The translations under genes were made by a program, and so were the position numbers. Shown here piece by piece: positions 6,402 through 14,448 of a DNA stretch of 37,337 nt. The stretch spans positions 1 through 37,337 of the forward strand of contig JBFIPU010000014.1 of the NCBI GenBank assembly GCA_041609995.1. Reading direction: 5' to 3'. Origin of the DNA: JABDOU01 sp041609995 (GTDB lineage Bacteria > Actinomycetota > Acidimicrobiia > Spongiisociales > SHLN01). Under the pieces are notes generated by a model, which made no database searches, had not been told where the DNA came from, and was given only the letters and a program-made list of their open reading frames with translations. Positions within the stretch are counted from its first letter, which is position 1; each line of letters starts with the position of its first letter.

Positions 6402-8696
6402 TCATCTTCCTTCCAATGGAGGAGTATCTGCCCCCCACCGGCTGTCCTCGATCCGCCAGACCCGTTGAGGAGGATCCTTGATGCCTTCGGAGGAAAGGGA
6501 CTGTCGTGAAGTCGTGGGGCGAACAGTCCTGCGAGTTCGAACCCCGTCCAGGTGGCAGACAAACAGGCCGATATCGACCGGGCTGTCGCCGAGCTCGCCG
6601 AACACCGTTGACTGCACGACGCTGAATCCTGCTTCCTCGAGCTCGGACCGGACGTCATCGATGGATCCGTGACTGGCCGCGTCTTCGACCTGTCTTCCCT
6701 CAGATCGATTCCACAGCGCCCGGCGACCTCGAAGGACGTCGACTGTGACAATCAGCTCGCCGCCCGGCACGAGTCTCGAAGCCACGTCGGACAGCAGGGC
6801 ACGGCGGTCTGCCGCAGGTAGATGCTCGATGACGCTGATCGAGAAGAGCATGTCGAAGAGAACCTCGGACGGTACTTGGGCGAGTTCGCAGTTCCATGAC
6901 ATGTGTGCCCACCCGCGAGCGGCGTAGTCGAGGTACCCCCACTCATTCCAAACGCCTCTGGGTTCTTGGCGGATCAGCGTCGACGGATCGATCGTGTCGA
7001 CGAGATACCCGAGTCGGTGGAGGTGCGGGACGAGTGGGTTCACTCCGGCCCCAACATCACCAATTCGGGACCCGATCGGTACCAAGCGCCGAATGAGATC
7101 CAGCACGATCGGGTATTCGAACAGCCGAGGCATGTGGTCGGGCAGGAATCCTACGGTCTCCCACGCGGTTCCCCGGAGAGATACCAGCGAAAGCGGGTCG
7201 GGGTGGTGCTTCATGGCGTCAGCGAGCGTTTTAGCGCTGAAGTCTCTCGGATGGCGGTCGTGCGGTCGGCGCAAAGCAAGGTACGTCGTGATCTCGTGCG
7301 CCACCCGTAGCGGGTACAACTCGAGCTCAGGATCGGCTTCAAGGAGCGACACGGAGAGTGGTTCGTGGTATGAGATCATCGCCGACGTGGTCGCCGGCTC
7401 CCTCTCGTAGCCGGCCACGACCAAGGCTCGCCCCGTGGCGTCGACCAGCCACTCGATGAGCGATCGATACGCGGTGAGGCTGCTTTGATGTATCAGTACA
7501 TCGAGGCACAAGACAACCTCGGCACTACGCGACAACTCCGTCGGATCTCCGACCACGAAGTCGCCTGTTGGGCGTGTCTCCCTGGCAAGCGCCACTGCGT
7601 CGGCGGAGAGGTCGATGCCGGTGTACTTCTCGACCGCAAGATGGGCGGTGGCAGCACCATCACCGCAGCCAACATCGAGCAGTTCCACCGGCCTAAGGGT
7701 CGCCACAATCCTTCCCAATAGGTGCCGCTTGTCCTCTAAGGCCTGTCCCCGACTACCCACACCTGACCCGAGTTCAGGATCCGTCGAATACCGCCAGGAC
7801 CAGAAGGTGGCGTTCGGGAAGAACTCCTTATACGTCTCCGCAATAGCCTCATTCGCTCGACGAATGGCCTCGTCGGTCGCGTCATGACCCGTCTCCGTGA
7901 GCATGCCGGTGTTGGTGAGCAGCCAGTGATAATGCAGGAGCTTCGGTTCTCCCGGATCCGATGGCAGCAGGTCCGGATGGTGGAGTGGAAGGTTCCACCA
8001 GGCGTCGAGGGCCTGGACGTGGAGATCGAGGTCGGCAATGGCGAGGCACATGGCAATTTGGTCGGTATGGAACATCTCACCGTCGAGGAGGCCGGGGTGT
8101 TCCAACTGCCACAGGGCCCATTTGCCCCAGGCATCGGCAAGGTGACCGAGGTCCTGTACGGAGAGAACGTACAGACCCCCGTTCAGGTTTCCTCGAAACG
8201 TACTCTCCGGGCGGTACGGAATCGGGACCCGAGGTGGCTCCGCCAGGCCGGCCGCTTCGAAAACGGCGGCCAGGGCCTCTGCCGAGGGGTTCGGAAGATC
8301 CACGATCTTGCCGGCGATCGATCGGGACGCGAGTTCGATCGCAGTGGGGTCGTGGAGAATGGCTACGTCGGTATCGGTCAGCGCCACAGTCCCGACGCCA
8401 TCCAACGCAGCGGCGAGTTTGCGTGCACCGGCGATTTTGTTGCAGTGAGGAGACCTCTCGTCGAAGGGTTCGATCTGCTCGATCGTTACCCCTTCTGCCC
8501 GCAGGAAGTCGAGAACGTCGGACCTCGTGTCCGACACCGCATGGACCACCATGCGACCGGGAGGGATGGCCGCACAGCGGCTTGCGGTTGCATACCACCG
8601 CAGCAGCTCCATGTGGAATCTCGGACTCTCGTCCACGACGCACGTAATCACACCGGTGTGATCGGGCTGGCTGTCGGGATGCCCTCTCTGAGTCAC
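6402..8696 (-). CDS. Glycosyltransferase-like protein fused to two SAM methyltransferase domains
   Basis: 764 residues with three modules. Residues 1-300 resemble a GT-A nucleotide-sugar fold: VGTVALTDTDVAILHDP holds a DTD (108-110) in the place of the metal-binding DxD, followed by FRGNLNGGLYVLS and a conserved-looking HYHWLL. Residues 335-480 form a class I methyltransferase with motif I LLDVGCGDGAAT (339-350). Residues 540-700 form a second one: IGDVGAGVNPLVPHLHRLGY, then LFSISVIEHLPAADRRALLSDV and LVPGGELIVTVDV. It probably modifies a glycan or glycolipid, by analogy with multidomain polymer-modifying enzymes. The GTG start at 8696 is supported by TAGTCT 6 nt upstream. No glycan-biosynthesis neighbours are present, so the substrate is unknown. 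Confidence 0.78.
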   Translation of the reverse strand: MTQRGHPDSQPDHTGVITCVVDESPRFHMELLRWYATASRCAAIPPGRMVVHAVSDTRSDVLDFLRAEGVTIEQIEPFDERSPHCNKIAGARKLAAALDGVGTVALTDTDVAILHDPTAIELASRSIAGKIVDLPNPSAEALAAVFEAAGLAEPPRVPIPYRPESTFRGNLNGGLYVLSVQDLGHLADAWGKWALWQLEHPGLLDGEMFHTDQIAMCLAIADLDLHVQALDAWWNLPLHHPDLLPSDPGEPKLLHYHWLLTNTGMLTETGHDATDEAIRRANEAIAETYKEFFPNATFWSWRYSTDPELGSGVGSRGQALEDKRHLLGRIVATLRPVELLDVGCGDGAATAHLAVEKYTGIDLSADAVALARETRPTGDFVVGDPTELSRSAEVVLCLDVLIHQSSLTAYRSLIEWLVDATGRALVVAGYEREPATTSAMISYHEPLSVSLLEADPELELYPLRVAHEITTYLALRRPHDRHPRDFSAKTLADAMKHHPDPLSLVSLRGTAWETVGFLPDHMPRLFEYPIVLDLIRRLVPIGSRIGDVGAGVNPLVPHLHRLGYLVDTIDPSTLIRQEPRGVWNEWGYLDYAARGWAHMSWNCELAQVPSEVLFDMLFSISVIEHLPAADRRALLSDVASRLVPGGELIVTVDVLRGRRALWNRSEGRQVEDAASHGSIDDVRSELEEAGFSVVQSTVFGELGDSPVDIGLFVCHLDGVRTRRTVRPTTSRQSLSSEGIKDPPQRVWRIEDSRWGADTPPLEGR

Positions 8697-8702
8697 CGGG
8701 CC

Positions 8703-8708
8703 AGACTA
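8703..8708 (-). promoter_or_regulatory. Leaderless -10 element for the fusion gene
   Basis: TAGTCT on the minus strand lies 6 nt before the GTG at 8696, with no Shine-Dalgarno. It supports this start. Confidence 0.55.
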
Positions 8709-8743
8709 CCGACCACCTCGCTCTCGGGGGCCGACACCGGGCG

Positions 8744-10258
8744 CTAACGGTCCTCCCGGTCCGTCAGAGGAAATCGGGACCGGCGCTCGAGCTCGTAGAT
8801 CGGCATCGAGTTGCGGATGTACTTGCGGTCGGCATCGTAAGGAGGCGTGAAGTCCCAGCTCACCCGTCCTTTCATGGCCGGAGCCAGATACGATCTCCGC
8901 GCCTGGCTTTCGATCACCTGTGCCCTGAGCGTCTCGGTGTCGTATCGATCTGCCACCTCGGCCCGTAGCGATGCCACCGCCTCCGAGTGGCGGCGATCGT
9001 CGGCCAGGTTGGTGGTCTCGAGGGGGTCGTTGGCCATGTCGTACAGTTGATCCGGGTCGCCCTCGACCGAGATGAACTTGAAGCCGCCCCGCCGGATCAT
9101 GAAGGCCGGGTGAGCGGTACCTTCCGCGAGGTACTCCCCGATGGCCTCGTCCCGCCCGATACCACCCTGAAGATGGGGCAACAGCGACGCTCCCTCAAAG
9201 GGGGTGACGATGGTTGTGTCTGGGCTGCCGCCGGCCAGGTCGATGAATGTCGGCATCAGGTCTACCAGGGACACGGCGGCGTCGACTCGGCCGGTTTCGA
9301 TTCCGGGGCCGCGCATGATCAACGGCACCCGGGCCGAGTAGTCGAACCAGCTCATCTTGAACCACAACCCCCGCTCGCCCAGCAAGTCTCCATGGTCAGC
9401 CGTGAAAACGACGACGGTGTTGTCGGCGAAGCCCGTTTCGGAAAGGGTTTGCAGCAGCTCACCGATGCGATCGTCGAGATAGCTGATCGATGCGTAATAG
9501 CTGCGGCGGGCCCGGAGGGTCTCCTCGAGCGTGACGGGCTCTTGTTCGTTTTGGTAAGCATGTCGCAACCGGGCAGAGTGGGGATCGTCGACCACGTCGT
9601 CTCGGGTGAGGCGCGGCGCGTCGATCTCGACGTCTCGATACCGGGCCAGGTACTCGGGCCGGGCCAAATAGGGATCATGGGGCTGGATGAAGGAAACGGT
9701 CAGCATCCACGGAGGGGGCTGGGGCTGCTTCGCCACGTCGTAGAGCCACCGGTTGGCGGTGAACGCCACCTCCTCGTCGAAATCGAGGTTGGAACAACGC
9801 AGACACTCGCCGGCGGCCCGCACCACATCCATGTCGTGGTACCAATCCAGACGCCGGGTCGGGTCGTTCCAGTCCGGCGTCCAGGTGAAATCAGACGGGT
9901 AGACGTCAGTGGTGAGTCGTTCGTCGAAGCCGTGAAGCTGGTCGGGCCCCACAAAGTGCATCTTGCCGGACAGCGCCGTGCGATATCCGATATCACCCAG
10001 GTAGTGGGCGAACGTGGGGATCTCAGAACTCAACTGGCTGGCGTTGTCCCAGGCCTCGATGCGAGTGGGGAGGCGGCCGGTCATCATCGAGAAGCGCGAC
10101 GGGGCGCACAGCGGGCTGTTGCAGTACGCCGCATCGAACACCATTCCTTCGGCCGCCAGCCGGGACAAGTTGGGGGCTTGCACCACGGGGTGCCCGTACG
10201 CAGGCAGGAACTGGGGTGCGAGCTGATCCGCCTGGATGAGGAGGATGTTCGGTTGCAT
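8744..10258 (-). CDS. betC: Choline-sulfatase (type I sulfatase)
   Basis: 504 residues. The sulfatase signature CAPSR is at 51-55 in NSPLCAPSRFSMMTGRLPTR; Cys51 is to be converted to formylglycine. Choline-sulfatase landmarks follow: ALSGKMHFVGPDQLHGFDERLT, DVYPSDFTWTPDW, FTADHGDLLGERGLWFKMSW, and the C-terminal ESQARR. These closely parallel Sinorhizobium BetC. It hydrolyses choline-O-sulfate to choline and sulfate in the cytoplasm (no signal peptide), for osmoprotection or as a carbon/sulfur source. ATG 10258 is favoured by TAGTCT 6 nt upstream; GTG 10264 is the alternative. No betA or betB is nearby. A formylglycine-generating enzyme at 18095 could mature it. Confidence 0.93.
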   Translation of the reverse strand: MQPNILLIQADQLAPQFLPAYGHPVVQAPNLSRLAAEGMVFDAAYCNSPLCAPSRFSMMTGRLPTRIEAWDNASQLSSEIPTFAHYLGDIGYRTALSGKMHFVGPDQLHGFDERLTTDVYPSDFTWTPDWNDPTRRLDWYHDMDVVRAAGECLRCSNLDFDEEVAFTANRWLYDVAKQPQPPPWMLTVSFIQPHDPYLARPEYLARYRDVEIDAPRLTRDDVVDDPHSARLRHAYQNEQEPVTLEETLRARRSYYASISYLDDRIGELLQTLSETGFADNTVVVFTADHGDLLGERGLWFKMSWFDYSARVPLIMRGPGIETGRVDAAVSLVDLMPTFIDLAGGSPDTTIVTPFEGASLLPHLQGGIGRDEAIGEYLAEGTAHPAFMIRRGGFKFISVEGDPDQLYDMANDPLETTNLADDRRHSEAVASLRAEVADRYDTETLRAQVIESQARRSYLAPAMKGRVSWDFTPPYDADRKYIRNSMPIYELERRSRFPLTDREDR

Positions 10259-10264
10259 CTGCAC

Positions 10265-10270
10265 AGACTA
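10265..10270 (-). promoter_or_regulatory. Leaderless -10 element for betC
   Basis: TAGTCT on the minus strand is followed by 6 nt (GTGCAG) and ATG 10258. There is no Shine-Dalgarno. Confidence 0.6.
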
Positions 10271-10328
10271 TGCCCGAGCCGCGTCGGCCAGGCTTGGGTC
10301 GCTCGCGGCGATCTGGAAGAATGCGTGA

Positions 10329-11186
10329 GTGCACTTTGGCGTCTATGTGTTCCCGACCGCGTCGATCACACCGCCGGCAGAACTGGGCCGGGCGGTCGAG
10401 GATCGTGGCTTCGACTCGCTGTGGTTTCCCGAGCACAGCCACATCCCCACTTCGCGACTCACACCGTGGGGCGGACGGGACGGGGCCCCGCCGCTTCCGA
10501 GCTATTACGCCGAGACGTTCGATCAGTTTGTCGCTCTCACTTCCGCGGCCGCCGCCACCACCACACTTCGCCTGGGAACCGGAATCACGTTGGTCGCCCA
10601 GCGGGACCCGATCTGGCTGGCAAAGGAGGTGGCATCGCTCGATGTCCTGTCGGGCGGCCGGCTCTCATTCGGAATCGGCTATGGCTGGAACAAGGAGGAA
10701 ATGGATCAGCACGGAGTCGTCTACACGGAACGCCGACAGTTGGTGCGGGAGAAGGTGCTGGCGATGAAGGCTCTGTGGACCGAGGACGAGGCGAGCTTCC
10801 ACGGCGAGTTCATCCGGCTCGAGTCCTCGTGGTCGTGGCCAAAGCCGTGGCAGCGCCCCCATCCGCCGATCCTGATGGGAAGCGCCGGGGGGCCGAAGAC
10901 GTTCGCCGACGTGATCGAGTTCTGCGACGGTTGGATGCCGATTCCGGGACGAACAAACCTGGCGGCCAAAGTAGAGGAGCTGCACCGGCAGTCAGAGGAG
11001 GCCGGAAGGGATCCGTCCACCATCTCGCTCGCTGCGTTTGGTGCTCGTCCAGATGACGAGACCGTCGAGCGCCTTCACAGCCTCGGATTCGAGACAGTCC
11101 TGTTCCAACTTCGCCAAGGGGAACCGGCCGACGTCGAGGCTTCGCTGGACGAGTACACGACGCTCATCAGCCGATACCAGGACTGA
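10329..11186 (+). CDS. LLM-class (F420-dependent-type) oxidoreductase
   Basis: 285 residues of the luciferase-like TIM-barrel superfamily. HFGVYVFPTASITPPAELGR is at the N-terminus, GFDSLWFPEHSHIP next, then LRLGTGITLVAQRDPIWLAKEVASLD, and SGGRLSFGIGYGWNKEEM is the classic LLM SGGR.xxGxGxGW motif. The length and motif fit the TIGR03619-like F420 subfamily; the cofactor is inferred. It starts at GTG 10329, with GGAAGA 8 nt upstream. It is divergent from betC and lies 2 nt before a CitE-like gene, so the three plus-strand genes probably form an operon. The substrate is unknown. Confidence 0.88.
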   Translation: MHFGVYVFPTASITPPAELGRAVEDRGFDSLWFPEHSHIPTSRLTPWGGRDGAPPLPSYYAETFDQFVALTSAAAATTTLRLGTGITLVAQRDPIWLAKEVASLDVLSGGRLSFGIGYGWNKEEMDQHGVVYTERRQLVREKVLAMKALWTEDEASFHGEFIRLESSWSWPKPWQRPHPPILMGSAGGPKTFADVIEFCDGWMPIPGRTNLAAKVEELHRQSEEAGRDPSTISLAAFGARPDDETVERLHSLGFETVLFQLRQGEPADVEASLDEYTTLISRYQD

Positions 11187-11188
11187 CC

Positions 11189-12025
11189 ATGCTTCCTCGC
11201 TCGTATCTCTTCGTACCCGGTGACCGGGACGATATGCTCGCCAAGGCCACGGTCCGGGGGGCTGATGCCCTCATCATCGACCTCGAGGACGCCGTGGCCC
11301 CTGACCAGAAGCTCGATGCCAGGATCAATGTCTCACGGTGGCTGGCTGCTCAGGCGGGCGACGGGCCCGAGATCTGGGTACGCATCAACACCGGCACTGA
11401 GGGTTTGGCGGATCTGGCCTCGGTGATCCGCCACCCGCTGCGGGGGTTGATGTTGCCGAAAGTCAACGACGGTGCCACCGTGCAGCTGATTGCCGAGGCG
11501 CTCGAGCCATTCGAGGAGGCCGACGAGATGCCGGCGGGCAGCCTCGGGCTCATTCCCATCATCGAGACGCCGTTGGCGCTGCTGAACGTGTTCGGGATCG
11601 CTTCCGCGCCGCGAGTTCGCCAGCTCATGCTCGGATCGATCGACCTGGGGGCGTCTCTGGGCATTTCCGCCCAGTCGGAGGGCTGGCCCACCCTGCGCCT
11701 CCAATTGGTGGTGGCGTCGGCCGCGGCAGGCATCGAGCCACCCCTGGGTCCCATCAACCCGGATTTCGATGACCTGGAGATGCTGGAGGCCGAGACCCGG
11801 GCGCTCTACGACATCGGCTACCGCAGCCGTCCTGCCATCCATCCGCGGCAGATCGAGGTATTCAATGACGCATTGGCACCAACCTCAGCCGAAGTGGCCT
11901 GGGCGGTTCACGTGCTGGAGGAATACGACGCAGCCGTTGCCGAAGGGCGCGGAACCTTCAAGGACGCGGCCGGCAACATGGTCGATGAGGCCGTGGTGAA
12001 GGTCGCCCGCCGCATCCTCGAATGA
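11189..12025 (+). CDS. CitE-like CoA ester lyase (HpcH/HpaI aldolase family)
   Basis: 278 residues. RSYLFVPGDRDDMLAKA, then ALIIDLEDAVAPDQK (the acidic LEDAV motif), RINTG, LMLPKV, and GLIPIIETPLAL holding the metal-binding Glu, then RPAIHPRQIEVFN. The Mg2+ site is usually completed by Asp in a D.xxDLG segment; here the segment reads GSIDLGASLG. The family cleaves malyl-, citramalyl- or related CoA esters. It overlaps the CoA-transferase start by ATGA, so activation of a carboxylic acid to CoA and retro-aldol cleavage may be coupled. The exact substrate is unknown. Confidence 0.87.
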   Translation: MLPRSYLFVPGDRDDMLAKATVRGADALIIDLEDAVAPDQKLDARINVSRWLAAQAGDGPEIWVRINTGTEGLADLASVIRHPLRGLMLPKVNDGATVQLIAEALEPFEEADEMPAGSLGLIPIIETPLALLNVFGIASAPRVRQLMLGSIDLGASLGISAQSEGWPTLRLQLVVASAAAGIEPPLGPINPDFDDLEMLEAETRALYDIGYRSRPAIHPRQIEVFNDALAPTSAEVAWAVHVLEEYDAAVAEGRGTFKDAAGNMVDEAVVKVARRILE

Positions 12026-13140
12026 TGCTCGCCGGCGTTCGGGTCCTCGACCTCTCCAGGATCCTGGCCGGACCCTTCGCCACCCAGGCGCTCGCACAGC
12101 TCGGCGCAGACGTGGTCAAAGTGGAACCCCCGGAAGGCGATCCGTCTCGCCGCATCGGTCCGTTCATCAACGGACGCTCGCTGTATTTCTCCTCGCTGAA
12201 CACCGGGAAACGGAGCGTGGTCATCGACCTCAAGACGCCACCGGGCGTCGAGCAGTTCCACCGCCTGCTCGCCGGCACCGAGATCGTGGTCGAGAACTTC
12301 CGGCCCGAGGCCGCACGGCGTCTCGAGCTGGACCCGCAGGCGGTCGTGGCGGCGTACCCGGAGATCGTGTGGGTATCGATCCCGGCGTTCCGCTCGAGCT
12401 CCGCTCGGGCCGACGATCCGGGATACGACCTCATCGCCCAGGCCGAGAGCGGGATCATGGCCGTGACCGGCGAAGCGGGCGGAGCTCCGCTGCGAGCCGG
12501 GGTGGCGGTGGGCGATCTCGCGACCGGGCTCTGGGCTGCTATTTCGGCACTGGGGGCCTACATTCGGAGGCTGCGCACCGGGGCCGGTGGCGTGGTCGAG
12601 GTACCGCTCATCGACGCCACCATGACGTTGCTTTCCTACGTCGGCACTTCGGGGGCGACGACCGGAGAGGAGCCGCACCCGGTCGGCAGCGGCCACCACA
12701 CCCTCTTGCCGTATGGGGCGTTTCCGACGGCTGATGGTTGGATCGCCATCGCGGTCATCGGTGACAAGTTCTGGGAACGCCTGGTACTGGCACTGGAGTT
12801 GGCAGTGCCGAATGAGTGGGACCGGAACGCCGGCCGGGCAGAGGAACGGGATCGTGTCAATGAGGCGGTTGGGCGGGTGCTGTCGAGCATGCCCACCGCC
12901 GAGGCCGTGGCCCGCCTTCAGCGGGCCGATGTTCCCCACGCCCCCATCAGATCGGTGATCGATGCCATGACCAACCCCTACGGGGCCGGCGCCGTCGACG
13001 TGGTGGATACGGAGTCCGGTCCCTATCACGTGGTGAAGGCGCCTGTTTCGAATGGAGTGGTCCTCCGCCCCGCTCCCCGCCTCGGCGAACACAACCATGA
13101 GATTCTGGGTACCGGGGAAGGAGGATCAGGCTCGGGCTGA
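12022..13140 (+). CDS. Family III CoA-transferase (CaiB/BaiF)
   Basis: 372 residues. The N-terminal signature LAGVRVLDLSRILAGPFATQ is followed by LGADVVKVEPPEGDPSRRIGP, then LNTGKRSVVIDLKTP. The catalytic Asp region of the family is represented by PGYDLIAQAESGIM (Asp near 138). It transfers CoA between carboxylic acids, with formyl-CoA transferase and CaiB as relatives. The start overlaps the upstream lyase stop (ATGA at 12022; ATG 12025 is also possible), showing translational coupling. Its 3' end overlaps the convergent methyltransferase by 15 bp. Confidence 0.92.
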   Translation: MMLAGVRVLDLSRILAGPFATQALAQLGADVVKVEPPEGDPSRRIGPFINGRSLYFSSLNTGKRSVVIDLKTPPGVEQFHRLLAGTEIVVENFRPEAARRLELDPQAVVAAYPEIVWVSIPAFRSSSARADDPGYDLIAQAESGIMAVTGEAGGAPLRAGVAVGDLATGLWAAISALGAYIRRLRTGAGGVVEVPLIDATMTLLSYVGTSGATTGEEPHPVGSGHHTLLPYGAFPTADGWIAIAVIGDKFWERLVLALELAVPNEWDRNAGRAEERDRVNEAVGRVLSSMPTAEAVARLQRADVPHAPIRSVIDAMTNPYGAGAVDVVDTESGPYHVVKAPVSNGVVLRPAPRLGEHNHEILGTGEGGSGSG

Positions 13141-13722
13141 GAGAATCACAACCGGTTCACCGTCGACGGTTTCCGTGCGAATGTCCACGGAGGTGAATCC
13201 GGCACCGGCGAGATCGTCTTTCGCCTGGGCGTGGTCGACCGCCATGTCCATGTGCGAGCCGCAAAACCGGCTCATGGCCTCGTGCATGGTGTGGTCGGCG
13301 CTGGCGAATTCCTCTTCGAAGATGTAGAGGCGGCCACCGGGTGTCAGGACCCGGAAGAGTTCGCTCAAGCCTGCCAGCTGGTTCTCCCAGTGGTGGAACG
13401 AGTTGACCGCGACGGCGACGTCAACGCTGTCGTCGTGCAGCGGGATCGCCTCCACCGGCCCTTTCAGAACCTCGATCGGCCCGTTGGCGATCCAATTGCG
13501 CAATGCCAGGCCGGATCGCATGAAGCCCGACGGTTCGAGGGCAGTCACCCGCGCCCCTCGTTGGGCAGCGACCAGCGCTGCCGGGCCCACCCCGGCTCCG
13601 ATATCCAGGCAGTGCTCACCCGGCTGGGGATCGGCGATTTCTACCGCGAACCGGTTCAGCGGTGAATCGAAGAATTCGGGAAAGGAACTGACCAGCTGCC
13701 AGAGCATGCCGATGACGTTCAT
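13126..13722 (-). CDS. Class I SAM-dependent methyltransferase
   Basis: 198 residues of the Methyltransf_11 type. Motif I CLDIGAGVGPAALVAAQRGA is followed by VTALEPS (the acidic residue binding the ribose), then an acidic-strand segment VDVAVAVNSFHHW and LTPGGRLYIFEEEF. The start ATG 13722 has AAGGA 6 nt upstream. It is divergent from the lipoprotein/FtsH-like pair, with an inverted repeat in the shared 108-bp region. The substrate cannot be predicted. Confidence 0.87.
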   Translation of the reverse strand: MNVIGMLWQLVSSFPEFFDSPLNRFAVEIADPQPGEHCLDIGAGVGPAALVAAQRGARVTALEPSGFMRSGLALRNWIANGPIEVLKGPVEAIPLHDDSVDVAVAVNSFHHWENQLAGLSELFRVLTPGGRLYIFEEEFASADHTMHEAMSRFCGSHMDMAVDHAQAKDDLAGAGFTSVDIRTETVDGEPVVILSARA

Positions 13723-13750
13723 CGTTTTCCTTGGTCGATGAGGTGCATCT

Positions 13751-13802
13751 TATGCGTGACCACCCTTTCCATCCATGAGGCGTGTGATAAAAGTTACGCA
13801 TA
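13751..13802. promoter_or_regulatory. Long-spaced inverted repeat in a divergent promoter
   Basis: TATGCGTGAC (13751-13760) and GTTACGCATA (13793-13802) are inverted copies matching at 9 of 10 positions, 32 nt apart. They lie between the methyltransferase and lipoprotein genes. The spacing puts both arms on similar helix faces, suggesting a dimeric regulator or looping. Confidence 0.35.
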
Positions 13803-13817
13803 GGGACTTGGACCCGT

Positions 13818-13823
13818 TACCGT
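13818..13823 (+). promoter_or_regulatory. Leaderless -10 element for the lipoprotein
   Basis: TACCGT is followed by 7 nt and ATG 13831. It favours that ATG over the GTG at 13822. Confidence 0.5.
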
Positions 13824-13830
13824 GGAGTGT

Positions 13831-14448
13831 ATGCGTCGCACAATCGCAGTGCTCACCGCCCTCGGCCTGGTGTTGGCCGCTTGCGGCGGTGGATCGGCCG
13901 ACAACCGCCACATCGATTCAGCCGGCGAATCGCTCATCGTGCTGCCCTCCGATTGGGAGCTCTACTCCGCCGCCGAGGTGGCCAATCCGCCGTTTGTTCA
14001 CTCCTCGGCGGACGTCTCCTTTCCGGTCATCTCCCAGATGGCGTTCGCCGGCAGCGATCTGGCGACATCCGACGTTTTCGCCCAGCCGATCGCCGCCTCG
14101 GCCTTTCCCATCGGCGTGACGACTGTGCGCGACATCCCTCTCGGCATGCGCGACCTGGTATCGCGCCGGGTGTTGAGCGACGTGGTCCTGCCCTATCAGG
14201 ATCTGCCCTCCCAGGAGCTCGTGAAGCAGGATTTCGCCTTCGACGACACCTGGGAAGGCGTCGAGGTGGCGGTGATGTACACGGACCCGATCACGTCGAG
14301 CGACGGCGCCGCATATTTCATCTCGATCACCGACCCGGACGTCTCCCGGCACTATTCGATCGCCATCGGCTGTTCCATTGATTGCTTTGCCGACAATCAG
14401 ACGGCCATCGAGAGCGTGATCAACTCCTGGCTGGTGGACACCAAATGA
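13831..14448 (+). CDS. Secreted lipoprotein partnered with the FtsH-like protease
   Basis: 205 residues. A signal peptide with lipobox LAAC (MRRTIAVLTALGLVLAAC, lipidated Cys18) is followed by GGGSAD and a mature domain of about 185 residues (SLIVLPSDWELYSAAEV, ending VINSWLVDTK). I recognise no domain. The ending resembles small lipoproteins that measure as PsbP/LpqN-like folds, but this is not certain. Its stop overlaps the ATG of the membrane AAA protease by 4 bp (ATGA), so the two are translationally coupled and may work together at the membrane outer face. Confidence 0.78.
   Translation: MRRTIAVLTALGLVLAACGGGSADNRHIDSAGESLIVLPSDWELYSAAEVANPPFVHSSADVSFPVISQMAFAGSDLATSDVFAQPIAASAFPIGVTTVRDIPLGMRDLVSRRVLSDVVLPYQDLPSQELVKQDFAFDDTWEGVEVAVMYTDPITSSDGAAYFISITDPDVSRHYSIAIGCSIDCFADNQTAIESVINSWLVDTK

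Noticed and set aside
10476..10494. GGGACGGGGCCCCG in the LLM gene
   Set aside because: Inside a coding sequence and explained by GC-rich codons; the core does not match the DosR half-site spacing.
8987..11056. 689-codon plus-strand open frame
   Set aside because: It is antisense to the clearly real choline-sulfatase and runs out of frame through the LLM gene; the translation has no domain-like sequence.
11908..13098. 396-codon minus-strand open frame
   Set aside because: Antisense to the CoA-transferase gene; His/Gly/Arg-rich and without a recognisable motif.
13803..13815. GGGACTTGGACCC resembling a DosR box before the lipoprotein
   Set aside because: The half-sites have the wrong spacing and orientation (GGGAC-TTG-GACCC rather than GGGAC-N4-GTCCC).
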